NCBI GenBank assembly: GCA_030144725.1
Contig: JASKMD010000003.1
Coordinates: 8,333,237-8,397,236 of the forward strand
Source of the DNA: Haematococcus lacustris
Taxonomy: Eukaryota; Chlorophyta; Chlorophyceae; Chlamydomonadales; Haematococcaceae
Length of the DNA: 64,000 nucleotides
Direction of reading: 5' to 3'
Under the pieces are notes generated by a model that saw only the letters and a list, made by a program, of their open reading frames with translations, searched no databases and was not told where the DNA came from. The stretch's first letter is position 1; each line of letters begins with the position of its first letter. Both the position numbers and the translations under genes were made by a program. Shown here piece after piece: positions 1 through 11,134 of this stretch.

Positions 1-577
1 TGTTGCTGTGCTGCCAGCTGCTGCTGCACTTGGCGTTGCAACTCAGCCCCACTTTGTGCCTCGAGCTGTTGCTGCAGCCTGTTGAGCTGCTGCTGCAACT
101 GCAGCTGGTGCTGCTGCTCCGCCACCTGCTTCTCCCTCAGGTGCATGTCTGCCTGTTGCTGCTGCAACTGGTGCTGCTGCTCAGCCACCTCCTGCTCCCT
201 CAGGTGCAGGTCCGCCTGCAGCTGCTGTTGTTGCTCAGCTCTCTGCTGCTGCTGCTCCCGCTGTAGCAGAGCTGCCAGCTGCTGCGCTGAAGCTCATCCC
301 GCTGGAGGTCCTGCACCTGTTGCTGAAGTGGTTGCACAAGCGCTGGTTGTCAACAAGCTGCTGCTCCCTCTGCTGCAGGTCTGCCTGCAGCTGGTGCAAC
401 TGTGCCGCATTAGCACCAGCATCAGCCATGTGCCTGGGCCTCAGCCTCAGCGGCAAGAGCCCGGGCCTTGGCCTCACCCTCAGCAGCCCTGCGCTGTGCC
501 ATAACCTCCCTCCCTCCCTCCCTCCCTTTCTGCACATTGGAACATTTAGCCTCCACTCCCCTTTTCTTGTTACCCAT
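1..577 (-). pseudogene. Degenerate Gln-rich coiled-coil transposon protein
   Basis: Minus-strand reading frames starting at an ATG at 575-577 (MGNKKRGVEAK...) encode Ala/Glu/Gln-rich sequence with repeated LQADLQQREQQL-type heptads. The match to the protein in the element at 43467-44195 runs through more than one frame, so this copy has frameshifts. The repeated CAGCAG/CTGCTG composition explains the many overlapping open frames on both strands. Function is unknown; a long coiled coil suggests an oligomerising or accessory transposon protein (inference). Confidence 0.5.
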
Positions 578-1091
578 GACCTTCACTGGCCTGCACACTG
601 GCGGCAAACACAATTACAGCTCAGTTTCTGCAGACTTTTAAATAATTCTTGCCGTTCGTGGTTGCTCAGGAGCCACAGGCACCAATGCTGAAAACATCTT
701 GTGCAACCTTGAAGTTGCTGCCACATGTGGACTGAACCTGTGTTCAGCAGCAACCCGCCGTCGCGGTCACGCTGCCAGCCCGCAATGCCGTCGACCTGCC
801 GGGGCGTCGTTTGATGACAAAAAATTGACACTTTGGAGCAGGAGGCAAGGGAGCAGGCCGGGAAGCAGCAGATGAGCTTGGGAGAGGGTCTCGATGCGTG
901 CTGGGACGTTGCATGACTATTGTGTGCTAACATGAAAAGGCTGCCATGTCCATTCAGGATGCGAAACTCACGCCGCGGCGGGTCCAGGCTGTCTGTAGCC
1001 GCACATTGGTGCGATGTGATGTTATCCGCTGCCCAGCCAAGTTGCTACGAGCACATGTTGGCAGCTAGAGAGACGGTTGGCCGGTGGTGAC
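1..1091 (-). mobile_element. Partial GGTCAC-family DNA transposon (copy E), cut by window edge
   Basis: This stretch is homologous, in opposite orientation, to the complete element at 42965-45215. Both encode a Gln/Leu-rich coiled-coil protein introduced by an (N/D)KKRGV(E/K)A(K/N)C motif. Outside the gene they also share short blocks, for example around 880-910 (a GGGAGAGGGTCTC-type segment) and 985-1000. The right end carries a degenerate terminus ending GTGAC at 1087-1091, which on the minus strand reads GTCACCACCGGCCAA and resembles the GTCACCCCCGCCATTGG end of the intact relative. The left end lies outside the window, so the target duplication cannot be tested. Confidence 0.6.
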
Positions 1092-1539
1092 GGCGGCAAC
1101 TGCTGCTGTGCTGGTGATACACTGCTGCCTGTCCCTGTCCTGCTGCTGCCGAACTGCTGGGTTTATTCACAAGCAAGTAGTCAAGTAGGCCCGTACATGG
1201 AGCCCGGGCGGACGGACGGAAAGACAGCTACCATGCGTGGCTGTGACGGCCGTATGTTGTTATGAGCCATTCATCGACTGTGATGACGGCCCCAATGTAT
1301 AGTGTAGACCCTGGTTGTGCCGATGCGGCCGTGGCGCATGACATGTGCTTCTACCAGTGTATGTCTCGTCAGTGTCGGCAACAGGCAAGGGATCAAACAC
1401 TTCGATGTGACCGGTGGCGCCATGAGTGCAGGCCATGACATGCCACGCGCATGGTCGTGGGTGGGGTGGGGGGAGTGTACAAAGGAAAACCGTCTCAAAT
1501 AGACTTTAAACCGGCAAAATACTTTAAACAGCAACGGTT

Positions 1540-2860
1540 AGCAACAGCAACGTGCGGGGTGGCAGCAGGGTAGGGGCCGCTGCCCTGTGCCCCGCTGCTG
1601 CTACGCCACTGCTGCTGGGGCTGCTGGGGCGGGGGTGGGTTGGGTGAAGGGGTCCGTCTCCCTTACAGACGGGCCCTTCGCCTGGCCTCTCTGGCGTAGT
1701 TATTATCGGGTGCAGCAGTGGTGGGGGTGCGGGTGAAGGGGGGTAAGTGGGGGTGCGGGTGAAGGGGGGGTAGTGGGGGGTGGGGGTGGGGGTGGTGCAG
1801 GGAGGGGTGGGGGTGGGGCAGCGGGTGGTGGTGGTGGGGGTGGGGTTTGTGGGTGGGTGGCGGTGGGTCAGCCGGGGTGGGTGTGGTGGTGGGGGTGGGG
1901 CAGCGGGGGGTGGTGGTGGGGGTGGGTGTGGGGCAGCAGGTGCCAGGGTATGGGCAGCGTGTGGCAGGGTATGGTGCACCAGCCTGAAAAGTGGTGTGGG
2001 TGGGGGTGGGGCACAGGGGGGTGGGGGTGGGGCACAGAGGGGTGGGAGTGGGGCAGCAGCCTGCAAGGTGGGGTGTGGGGCAGCAACAGCGGGGGGTGAG
2101 GGGCAGCAGCTGCCAGGGAATGGGGCAGCTGACCTGTTGCCCTGCTGCTGCCATGCCGCTATGGTTGGGGGGTGGGGGTGGTAGGTGGCGGCAGTGGGGC
2201 TGCGGCAGTGGGGTGGGGGTGGAATGGGGGGCGGCGGCTGAGCAAACTCTCCAACAGATACGTTTTCCGGACTGTGAGGGAGGTGGGGGAGGGGGTGAGG
2301 GGGGTGGGGTGGGGTGGGTGGCGGCAGTGGGGTGGGGGGTGTGGGGGGGAGGGATTGGAGGGATGGGTGGTGGGTGGAGGGGTGGAGGGGGTGGGGGTTG
2401 GGTGGTTGGGTGGGGGGGTGGCGGCAGTGGGGTGGGGTGGTGGGGGTGGTGGGTTGGGTGTTGTGGGGGGTTAGGCTGGGGTGGGTGGCGGCAGTGGTGT
2501 GGTGTGTGTGTGTGGGGGGGGGGGGGGATGGGGGGGGGGAGGTGTTGGGGTATTTAGGGGGAGGTGGGAGTGTTGGGGAGGGAGGGGGATGGGTGGGCGT
2601 GGGGGGGGGGGGGGGGGGGGCGGGGGCGGGGGGGGTTGATACTGACTATACGATCCTCACGATATGGGGAGGGGGGGGTGGCGGGGGTGGGGGTTGTGTG
2701 TTTGGGGAGGGTAGGGGACGGGTGGGGGCGAGGGTGGGAGGTGGAGGTGGAGTGAGTAATGTGGGTGTGGGTGGTGTGGGTGGTGTGGTGTGGGGGGGAA
2801 GGTGTGGGGGGGAAGGGGTGGGGAGGGCTGTGGGGGAGGGGTGGGTGGGTTCAACTATAT
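1540..2860. repeat. 1.3-kb G-rich (GGGGT/GGGTGG) low-complexity tract
   Basis: The plus strand is almost entirely G runs of 3-6 broken by single T, C or GC, for example at 1720-1900, 2280-2480 and 2600-2860. It also holds an imperfectly repeated GGCAGCAG/GGCGGCAGTGGGGTGGG unit. Open frames across it translate only to Gly/Trp/Val or Pro/His/Thr repeats and are not genes. The density of G runs predicts many G-quadruplexes. 1092-1539 just to the left holds no gene I recognise. Confidence 0.85.
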
Positions 2861-3040
2861 AGTTCGGTAAAGTAATACATCAGACCAGTTTTGAACAGTT
2901 TATGACCATTGCGTAACAGCATATTTAAAAAAGCCCGGTTCGCAAACCCACACCTCCACCTTCCCCACTGACATGCATCGCGGCTTGATACGATGCGGCT
3001 AGCGAAGCGGTTTGGCAATGCCCCCCCCCTGTCATAGTAC

Positions 3041-3066
3041 AGTCCGGTATATTATTATACCGGACT
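3041..3066. repeat. Hairpin palindrome (11-bp arms)
   Basis: An AGTCCGGTATA arm (3041-3051), a 4-base TTAT loop and the exact complement TATACCGGACT (3056-3066), followed by GAG. It is a sister of the palindrome at 3826-3847, which uses the same TCCGG...CCGGACTGAG ends. Confidence 0.8.
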
Positions 3067-3344
3067 GAGTTACTTAAATAGCGAACAGCTCTGTCACTCA
3101 CCTGGATTGAATGTGGCAGTCAACCGACGAACGACATGCAGCGGATTCGCACACCGCTGCACTTAGGTTGTTTGCCCCGAGATGTAACCACGCTGCACAT
3201 GTAACAACGCCGCACAGTGTATGAATAGTACAGAGGTACATCGCTGTGATTACAAATGACCAAGGTGGCAGTGCATGACATGCCCTCATGGTGTATCGAC
3301 GCCTGTGCATGGTCGTCTTGGCCATCCTATCATTATGGTGGTTG

Positions 3345-3427
3345 TTATGGTGGTGCACAAAAGACAACCGTCTCATACATGCCCGCCCCACACCTTGGCA
3401 CCCGCTGCCCCAGCAGCAGCAGCAGCC

Positions 3428-3463
<36 letters not shown>

Positions 3464-4355
3464 ACACACCCCTCTCCCACAGCACCTCTTGGCCGTCTGC
3501 ACAAAGGACAACTGTCTCAGATATACGCATGTGCCATGAACACGGTGTCATAATGACTGTGACTCCCCCTATCAAACACAATACTCACGTCCAAGCACCC
3601 TAGCCCTGTCCCAGGCTTCCAAAGGAAAGACAGCTGCGCTTCCTTGAGGGCGCCGTGACACCTGGCACGCCCTGCCCCCTCAGGCGCCGCACCACGCCTT
3701 GGCGGGCAACGGACGGGCCCACCTCCACTGCACCCCCCTCTCCCACGCCCGGCACCCCCAATGCCGGCCCCACCCCCACCCGTGCCCCCTCACCCACCCG
3801 TACCGCCTGACCGCAGAGCATTCACTCCGGCATAATATTATGCCGGACTGAGGGAGGTAGGGAGGGGGGGTGGGTGGGTGGGTCCGGGGTGGCGGCAGTG
3901 GGGTGGCGGCAGAGTGTGGGGGGTGGGGGCGGTTGTTATCCACGAGACACCATTAACATCTGTGGTCTTGAACGCCATGCCCTCAACGTGTACCTAATAC
4001 GCACAGGCACACGTGCATGGTCATTAGGTGCCCCCATACCCTATGACGTGGGTGCACACAAGACTACCGTCTTGTACATGCCCGCCCCACACACCCACTG
4101 GTCAGACACCTGCTCCCCGGCACACATTATCCAGTCAGCCGCACCGGGCAGATACAGCATCAGACAGCACCAACAGCAACAGCAATGGCATTAGCCACAC
4201 ACAAGCGCCTCTCTACCACAACACCCTAGCGACTCAATCCCAGGCCCGCAAAGGAAAAGCAGCTGCGCTTAGCGAATGGCGCGGTGACACCCGGCACGCC
4301 CTGTCCCCTCTGCCGCCGCACCCCGCCTTGGCGGGCAACGGACGGGCCCGCCTCT
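3345..4355. repeat. Diverged tandem duplication of a ~0.6-kb unit
   Basis: Two stretches repeat in the same order. First, GTGCACA(A/C)AAGAC(A/T)ACCGTCT...ACATGCCCGCCCCACAC occurs at about 3351-3391 and 4051-4091. Then a ~130-bp block running from CCCAGGC(T/C)... AAAGGAAA to ...GGCGGGCAACGGACGGGCCC occurs at about 3609-3735 and 4239-4355. A third, weaker copy of the 5' motif lies near 1450-1500 (GTACAAAGGAAAACCGTCTC). The first unit carries a (CAG) run at 3412-3462; in the second it has decayed to CAACAGCAACAGCAA near 4170. No coding sense is apparent. The 2860-5050 region otherwise holds no recognised gene. Confidence 0.55.
3826..3847. repeat. Perfect 22-bp palindrome
   Basis: Arms TCCGGCATAAT and ATTATGCCGGA meet without a loop; the sequence then continues CTGAGGG. 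Together with the related hairpin at 3041-3066 it brackets the first copy of the duplicated unit, so the pair could mark ends of a small element. That last step is inference. Confidence 0.8.
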
Positions 4356-5052
4356 CCAGCTGCCGCCACCCCGAGAAGCTCCAAAACTGCATGCCATGCC
4401 ACATCATCATCATCATCGTGTCGGGAGGTGCCTGTATAGCACGACCACCGCGGTGAATTACACGTCACGGGATGAGGCACATACCCATGTGCCTATACTG
4501 ACACACCCCACAAAGCTTGTGCACCACCACGTCGGACTCACCTCCATCACACGATGCACCAACGACACGCAACCAGCCGGCACACGGGTCCAGCGCCACG
4601 GCTCCAGCACCTTGAACCCCTCAACGTCGGCCACAGGACAGCCCATGGCCACCATGAGCGCGGACGTCAACGACACGGCCAATCGCACTCTTGGGGAGAG
4701 GGCGCGGAAGCGAGAGCGCAGGACCGCGCCACAGGGGAACAAGGAGGCGTTTTTCGCGAGAAGCCCCGCCGTCATGGTGGAGACGTCGCCAAAAAAAGCC
4801 GTCAGTTGAGCGCTCTGCAACGGCAGGGGAACAACTTGAAAATACCATACCTACTCACCCACCTACTCACCCACAGCATAACACAAGCATTGGCGTTGTG
4901 ATGCATACTCCCCCTCCATCTCCCCCAATCCCCCCCCTCTCACACCTCGCACACTTCCCCTCCCCTTTCCCCTCCCCCTCAGAACCTCCCACTCCGCACC
5001 CCCCTAACCCTGACCTCCTCCCCCTCCCCCTCCCTCTCACACCACACAAATC

Positions 5053-5915
5053 TCAGCCCCCTCCCACTACAGCACTTGCCGGAAGGCCGTGCAGGTAGGG
5101 CGTGCATCGCAGCAGGTTGTCAATGGGTACGTCGTCCCACTTGCACGACGACACCATGGAGCCCAAGTCTTGTGTCACAGCTTCGTCCTCCAATTGCAAT
5201 TGGCGGTTCAAGCGCTTGACTGTCTCAATGAGGGCACCCTTCTCCGTGCCCAGGCGGTGCTGCTCCTCCACAGCCATCTTGTTCTAAGTGTATGCAGCAG
5301 AAGAGGCAGCATCACATGCAGCACACGCCTTGGGTGGAGGTGAGGAGGCTGACCTGGCCTGGTGAGGCCTTTTGTGTGCAGACCCACCTTGGCTTGCAGC
5401 TCTGCCATTTCGTTTTCCATGTTCCCGGCCTTGCGTTCCTGAGGGACAGCATAAGCCACATGCATGTCCCTTTGCTTCAACCCCTGGAGGCATCTGGGGC
5501 ATGAGTATGGTAAAAAGGGCCACGCACCAGCTGCTTGATGATGTTGTTCTTAGATATCAAGGCTTCACGGAGTTGCTGGGCTTCTGCTTCTGCTTGTGCA
5601 ACCTGGACAGCCAGCACATTGCCTGGGCTGGACTGGGCTGGCCTGGGATAATGTAGGTCCGAGTGAGGGACAAGGGGCTGGCCTGGGATTGTGCAGGTAG
5701 GGCACTTGCCTTCTGACTGTAGGCAAAGCTGATTATTTTGTTAGCTAGCTCCAGTTGAGCATAAGGGTCGCTGGGCAGGACAGCTGCCACCTAGGACAGC
5801 ATGTCAGGAGCTGGTGCTGGGTTAGTGGGCCGGCGAGTTGTGCCAGGTTACAGTTACAGCCGCCTTGACATGCTGCGCGCACCTCACGAGGAAGGTCCAC
5901 GGCCAGGCTTAGCAT
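5053..5915 (-). CDS. At4g15545-like coiled-coil protein, five-exon gene
   Basis: Minus-strand exons at 5883-5915, 5710-5790, 5528-5602, 5388-5483 and 5053-5283 join, all in phase 0, into a frame of about 171 codons from ATG (5913-5915) to TGA (5053-5055). The diagnostic part spans the first intron: ...VDLPRE / VAAVLPSDPYAQLELANKI, which matches the plant family typified by Arabidopsis At4g15545 (LAVLPSDPFEQLDVARKI, recalled). It is followed by charged coiled-coil exons (LISKNNIIKQL, ENEMAELQAK, ALIETVKRLNRQLQLEDE). Intron 2 uses a GC donor (AG|GCAAGT); the others are GT-AG. The plant proteins are longer at the C terminus, so the end could be truncated or a further exon missed. The biochemical role of the family is not established. 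Confidence 0.65.
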
Positions 5916-6369
5916 CGCGATGGCTTTGCAACCCTATTGACGCGGAGTGGCCGTGCCGGGGCTCAGGTATTTGCTTCAGGTCGCCATCCAACCGGAGTCC
6001 GGCCAAGCATTCGCCGTCCCAGGGGTGAAACTCCAGTAAGGTCAACATGGATGAGCATAGCAGTGCACCTAAACATGAACCATCTGGCATTACCCACTCC
6101 CTTCTATGCATCTGGTGTGTGTGCTGTGTATGAAAGCAATCCATTTCTATCGAGCCATCTCCCACCCCAAACCGCCATCTGCATACCAGAACATACTACC
6201 ATACAACTAGGAGATGCGTCATCTGTAACTTGAACTGTCTGAAACAAACCTAATGTCCTACCTTATGTCCTACCCCCACCCCTACCCCCACCCCCTAAGG
6301 GTGGGGCGGTAAATGTTGGCATGAGACACATGCTCTAATGAAAGCAACAGCTTAAGCATTGCCTAGAGT

Positions 6370-6840
6370 ACACATACGACTGTACTACAGGCTGTTGGGC
6401 TTCGGCCTTGGGTGCTCGATCTCGCAGCTTCTTGAAGCCCAAGCCAGGGTACTCCTTGCCATTGGCAGGAGCCCTTGCTCGGCGATGCCACCTACACAGT
6501 TACAGTGGGCGCCATGGGGCCTTCCCAATGAGGGCTGCGTCGCAGTCCCTGTCCACCCATCTGCTAATGTCTCCAGGGGTGGCCTGGTCCTGCCAGGGGC
6601 ACCACATGAGGCCCCGCACCGGCGCCTCAAACCGCTTGCTCCAGGCTGAGCATACAACAAGCGGTTCTGCACCTGACCTGGCTGGGGCTTCCAGCCTTCA
6701 GGCCTGGTGGGCTCACTGCGGTCCAACTCCTCCTCACAGGGCTGGGGGCTGTTCATAGCTTCATAACTTTCCTGCTTGGGCTTGGGCTGCTTTGGCTCAT
6801 CGGCGCCCTTGCGCTTCTTGCCCTTTATTGTGATGACACC
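6370..6840 (-). pseudogene. Fanzor/TnpB-like C-terminal fragment (relic)
   Basis: Read on the minus strand across frames this resembles the C-terminal third of the neighbouring Fanzor-like pseudogene: a Lys-rich stretch, PQPCEEELDRSEPTRPEGW, a WVDRDCDAAL...APWRPL segment (RuvC-III type) and a final EYPGLGFKKLRDRAPKAEAQ. The segments lie in different frames and the RuvC-I and -II regions are missing, so it is a decayed fragment. It lies tandem to the longer copy at 7005-8955 and downstream of it on the same strand. Confidence 0.55.
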
Positions 6841-7004
6841 AGCTACTCAGCGATCAAACCTACTCAACACCTTCAAACCTACTCAAACCTACTCAACCGC
6901 CTACCACCTACAGTATTGCCTGACCCAGGGGACTATGATGTAGAGTTGGCATGACCTGCATGCACTAATTGTGAGCTGATGACAGCTCAAATGGGGGGCA
7001 CACA

Positions 7005-8955
7005 CTACTGTGCCACAGCAGGCTGGGTCTTGGGTGGCTTGTCTCGCAGCCGGTTGTAGCCCAGGCCTGGTTACTCCTTGCCCTTGGCTGGCAGCTTCCC
7101 CTGCTCTGGCCACCAGCACAGCTCCAGTGGGTGCCACCTGCTCTCCCCAATGCGCTGCATGTTCAATGCTGCATTTCAGTCCCTGTCCAGCCACCTGCCT
7201 GGCTGTGGTGCTGGCTTGCTTTTAGCAGCCTTGCCCTTGCCTTTGCCTGTGCCCTTGTTGGACTCAGCTGCCGGCTCAGCCTTGGTGCGCTTGCTGCGCT
7301 GGGCTGGCGGGGGAGTGCTGGGCCCAGGCTCTGAGGCTGCTGGCTGTGTGGCTGCCTGGCTGCTGCATGGGGGCTGTGACAGGGTACGGGGGGGCACTAC
7401 AGGGCACCACATCAGGCCCCTCACTGGCTGGTCACGCTGCTGGCTCCAGGCTGGGCGCACCAGACGGTGTTCCACCTTCACTGCTGGGGGCTTCCAGCCT
7501 GCAGGCCTGGTGGTTCTGCGTTTGTTCAGCTGCCTCTCACAGGGCTGCTGGCCATTCACTGCTGAGCTGCCCTGGCTGGTGCGGTGCTCATCCACAAGCA
7601 CCACCCTGCCCCGCCGCTGGTCTGTGCCCCTGGGCCTGCACATCACCTTGCAGCAGGCACGCAACACCGCATCAGAACCCCACCCACCCCCAGTGCCAAT
7701 GCCAGCTGCGCCGAAGTACACCACCAGCTGCTTGGCACGCCCATGCCTCTCCATGGACACCTCAGCCATGTCCTCCTCAAACTGCAGCCATGGCACACGG
7801 TTAGGCATGTCATAGGCAACACCTCTTTCACTTCCTACCTACCCCTACCACCTCGGTCCCTCAACCTTCCTACCATCCACCCAACCACTGACCCTCACCT
7901 TCTTGAAGAAGTGCTCCAGTGCCCGGTCCTGGGCTCCGTACAGCCTCAGCCTCTGCCGTGCCCACTTGGGGTCCAGGTACACCTCCCACACCGCATCCCA
8001 GGTGGCCAGCGTGATGCTGATGTGCTCCAGATGGGCCACAAGGGAGGTGCCAGCTGAGATGGCTGCTGCCAGGTGCTGGAGGTGGGGCTTGATAGGAGCC
8101 AGCCACCGCTCAGTGGCACGATGGGCATTGTTGTCAGGCTTGAGTCAGCCACCGCTCAGTGGCACGATGGGCATGAGTCAGGCTTGTGCAAGGGTAGGTA
8201 TGCCTGCAAACGTGTCATGTGGTGAATGAATTGCTTGTGAACGTGTCCAGGCTGGTGTCTATGGTGAGGTGCATGTGAACATGGCATGTGGTGTGCATGT
8301 AGACATGTCTCCTGTGATTCGGCTGATGTGCTGTCTGAGTGGGAGTGTTATGGGGAAGTCATCCAGCCCATCAGTATTCTGTGTGTAGTGGCTATGGGCC
8401 TATGGATGGTGACATGTTGGACAAAGGTTCCGTGTGACATGTCGCTCTTAAGCTAGTTCTCTAGCAGTTTATGTAACGCAAAATCTGTGCTCCTCAATAA
8501 GCAGCTGGCCTGTCTTCGGATCCTGACTGCCTAGGTGACGCCAGGGTCAATGCCTACCCCAATCTGGGTGGCCTGGTCAAACACAAACTGTCGCGTCTCG
8601 GCTAGGGCCTTGCCAATGCGGGGCAGTCCCACTGCATGGGCCGCTGCTGCTGCTGCACTTGGGGCTGCCACCGGGCTGCTGTTGCTGCTGGAGGGGCCTG
8701 CTGCTGAGGGTGGGGCAGGAGGGGTTGGGAGGGGGCGGGTGTAGTGCACACACATTGACGCCGTCTGCCTCTACCGTCCTCTCAAACTCAAACCCCTGGT
8801 TAGCCAGCTTCCCCGTGCTGAACCACCTGTCCCAATGCTGGCTACGGGCTGGCTCTGCGGTGAACACATCCGCTGCTTCCCTCGTGAGCCCCAGCTGCTT
8901 GCACACCCCGTGGAGCACCCTGCTGTCCATCTTGATGAAATGGATACCTACCCTG
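7005..8955 (-). pseudogene. Fanzor/TnpB-like RuvC nuclease, decayed
   Basis: Exon-like blocks on the minus strand give, in order: an N-terminal part (FIKMDSRVLHGVCKQLGL, about 8945-8760); a RuvC-I motif GVGIDPGVT (about 8535-8560); a helical block (about 8160-7900, ending RALEHFFKK); a RuvC-II block LVVYFGAAGIGTGGGWGSD...VLVDEHRTS (about 7805-7570); and the C-terminal RuvC-III signature WLDRD.NAALNMQRIGESRW with EQGKLPAKGKE (about 7200-7070), ending at 7005. The motif order is that of eukaryotic TnpB homologues (Fanzor), RNA-guided DNA nucleases. It is not functional: TAG follows GVT at 8531-8533, TGA follows DRD at 7176-7178, TAA sits at 7071-7073, and a change of frame near 8745-8755 at a GT run looks like a 2-bp slip. 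A 44-bp tandem duplication lies at about 8100-8175. Confidence 0.6.
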
Positions 8956-9170
8956 GCTAGGGGGGTGTGGGTAAAGGGGGGTGGGCAAGTCAGGACCCTA
9001 GGACCTGCCCTACGCCCGCCACTCTTTGGCTTGCCTGGCACGGGTGGGGTGGGGGGCTGCTGCCACTGCTCTAGCAACCTGCAGACATGCACCGCATGGC
9101 GCATGCGTCAGGGCAGGGGCAGGGTGTCCTGCAAGGAGTGTACTTGTGCGTCACTCACTCTCGCCTACCA

Positions 9171-10048
9171 GGTCAGGTCAGGTCAGGTCAGGTCAGGTCA
9201 AACCTACTCAGCAGCAGGTCAGCAGGGCGGCAGGTCAGCAGGTCAGCAGGGCAGCAGGTCAGCAGGTCAGCAGGGCGGCAGGTCAGCAGGTCAGCAGGGC
9301 GGCAGGTCAGCAGGTCAGCAGGGCGGCAGGTCAGCAGGTCAGCAGGGCGGCAGGCCAGCAGGTCAGCAGGTCAGCAGGGTGTCTGGTCAGCAGGGCGGCA
9401 GGGCGGCAGGTCAGCAGGGCGGCAGGTCAGCAGGGCGGCAGGGCGGCAGGTCAGCAGGTCAGCAGGGCGGCAGGTCAGCAGGTCAGCAGGCCAGCAGGGC
9501 GGCAGGCCAGCAGGTCAGCAGGGCGGCAGGTCAGCAGGTCAGCAGGGCGGCAGGCCAGCAGGTCAGCAGGGCGGCAGGTCAGCAGGTCAGCAGGGCGGCA
9601 GGCCAGCAGGTCAGCAGGGCGGCAGGGCGGCGATCAGCAGGGCGGCAGGCCAGCAGGGCAGCAGGTCAGCAGGTGAGCAGGTCAGCAGGTCAGCAGGCCA
9701 GCAGGTCAGCAGGGCGGCAGGGCGGCAGGTCAGCAGGGCGGCAGGCCAGCAGGTCAGCAGGTCAGCAGGGCGGCAGGTCAGCAGGGCGGCAGGTCAGCAG
9801 GGCGGCAGGCCAGCAGGGCAGCAGGTCAGCAGGTGAGCAGGTCAGCAGGTCAGCAGGTCAGCAGGTCAGCAGGGCGGCAGGCCAGCAGGTCAGCAGGTCG
9901 GCAGGTCAGCAGGTCAGCAGGGCGGCAGGCCAGCAGGTCAGCAGGGCGGCAGGGCGGCAGGTCAGCAGGTCAGCAGGGTGTCAGGTCAGCAGGGCGGCAG
10001 GGCGGCAGGTCAGCAGGTCAGCAGGGCGGCAGGGCGGCAGGGCGGCAT
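9171..10048. repeat. Minisatellite of GGTCAGCAGG / GGGCGGCAGG units
   Basis: The array opens with six GGTCA pentamers (9171-9200) and continues as irregular alternation of the decamers GTCAGCAGGG and CGGCAGGTCA. Larger segments are duplicated inside it: the stretch GGCGGCAGGCCAGCAGGGCAG occurs near 9640 and again near 9805. All three plus frames are open and give Ser/Ala/Gly/Gln/Arg repeats, a by-product of repeat length. It sits just 5' of the Fanzor-like pseudogene. Confidence 0.9.
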
Positions 10049-10049
10049 A

Positions 10050-11134
10050 TATCTAATGGGCTGGGGGCAGGAGGAGGAACGGACCGCATGAGGTGGCCAA
10101 AGGAATAGTTCCAGCAAGTTTGGCTGGGGAGCGCATGGCAGGGCAGAAGGGAGGGTGCCCCACATGGGCAGCATGCATCCTTCCCGGCCCTGCCCTATCC
10201 TCCCCAGCGCATAGATGAGGCAAGGGACCCTGACATCACTTGAGACGCCGCCAATGCAACAGCCTGCACCAGCTCAGGCTGAAGGCAGAGTTGACTGGGT
10301 CAATCGGCTGGAGTGAGTGTGGCATCACAACCAACAGTGTGAAGGTTGACGAGGACATGACTTCCAGTCGAGGGTCGAAACGCTTTGAATGCCGGCTTCC
10401 CAAGAATGTTCTTCTTTATTGAAGTTAGTGCAGGATGGAGAGGAGCGGCCGCGCAGCACCGCGCCATGCTGGTGGTGCCGGCAGCCTTGCCGTCACTCCC
10501 CATCCGCCCTCACCCTCAGCACCCCAACCCTGCAGCCACCATCCACACCTCAACCACAACCCAGTTGCCACCTGGTTGACTGCATGGCACCCTGCTTGGG
10601 CTGCTGTTGGGGCTCAGCACCGCTGGGGCTCAGCATCGCTGGTGTTTAGCATGTCCAGATTGTGCGCTGCCTGCTGCACCAGGGCCCAAAGCATTGGCCT
10701 ACAGAGAAACACACCAGTTGTGACCAGCTCCTACGCCTCTTGAGGTCTCTCCCCCTCTCCCTTTTAGCTCCCTTCCCCTTCCTTCTCTAAGTTCTTTCTC
10801 TCCTTGGTAATTCCCCTTCTCTTTCCCTTTTTCTCTGTTCTCTCCTTAGTCTTTTACCTTTGGAGGTTGGCTTGTATCCACCCAAGCCCTACCTCCTTAG
10901 TGTAACAACTACTACTACCTCATCATGGTCACTTTCGCAGTTGGCCCCGCACTCTATTAGAATACCCATCCATAACACACCACAGAGCAGGAAGGCCCTG
11001 TCAAAATAATGCATTGTATCAGCAATGCAAGCACAGCCCCATCATGACATAAGCATAGCACATGTGCACACCCCACCATGTCTTATCATAAATATCACAC
11101 ATAGCTGAGCATATCCCCATGATCCCTGTGCACA
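10050..11134. other. No gene recognised
   Basis: The short open frames here have no recognisable domain. A pyrimidine-rich stretch runs from about 10740 to 10870. The part next to 11134 would be the 3' flank of the F-box gene. Confidence 0.5.

Noticed and set aside
1524..2862. Pro/His/Thr-rich and Gly/Trp-rich frames
   Set aside because: By-products of a G-run tract.
9026..10108. Ser-Ala-Gly-Gln repeat proteins over the minisatellite
   Set aside because: Three overlapping frames of the same repeat, no unique protein sequence.
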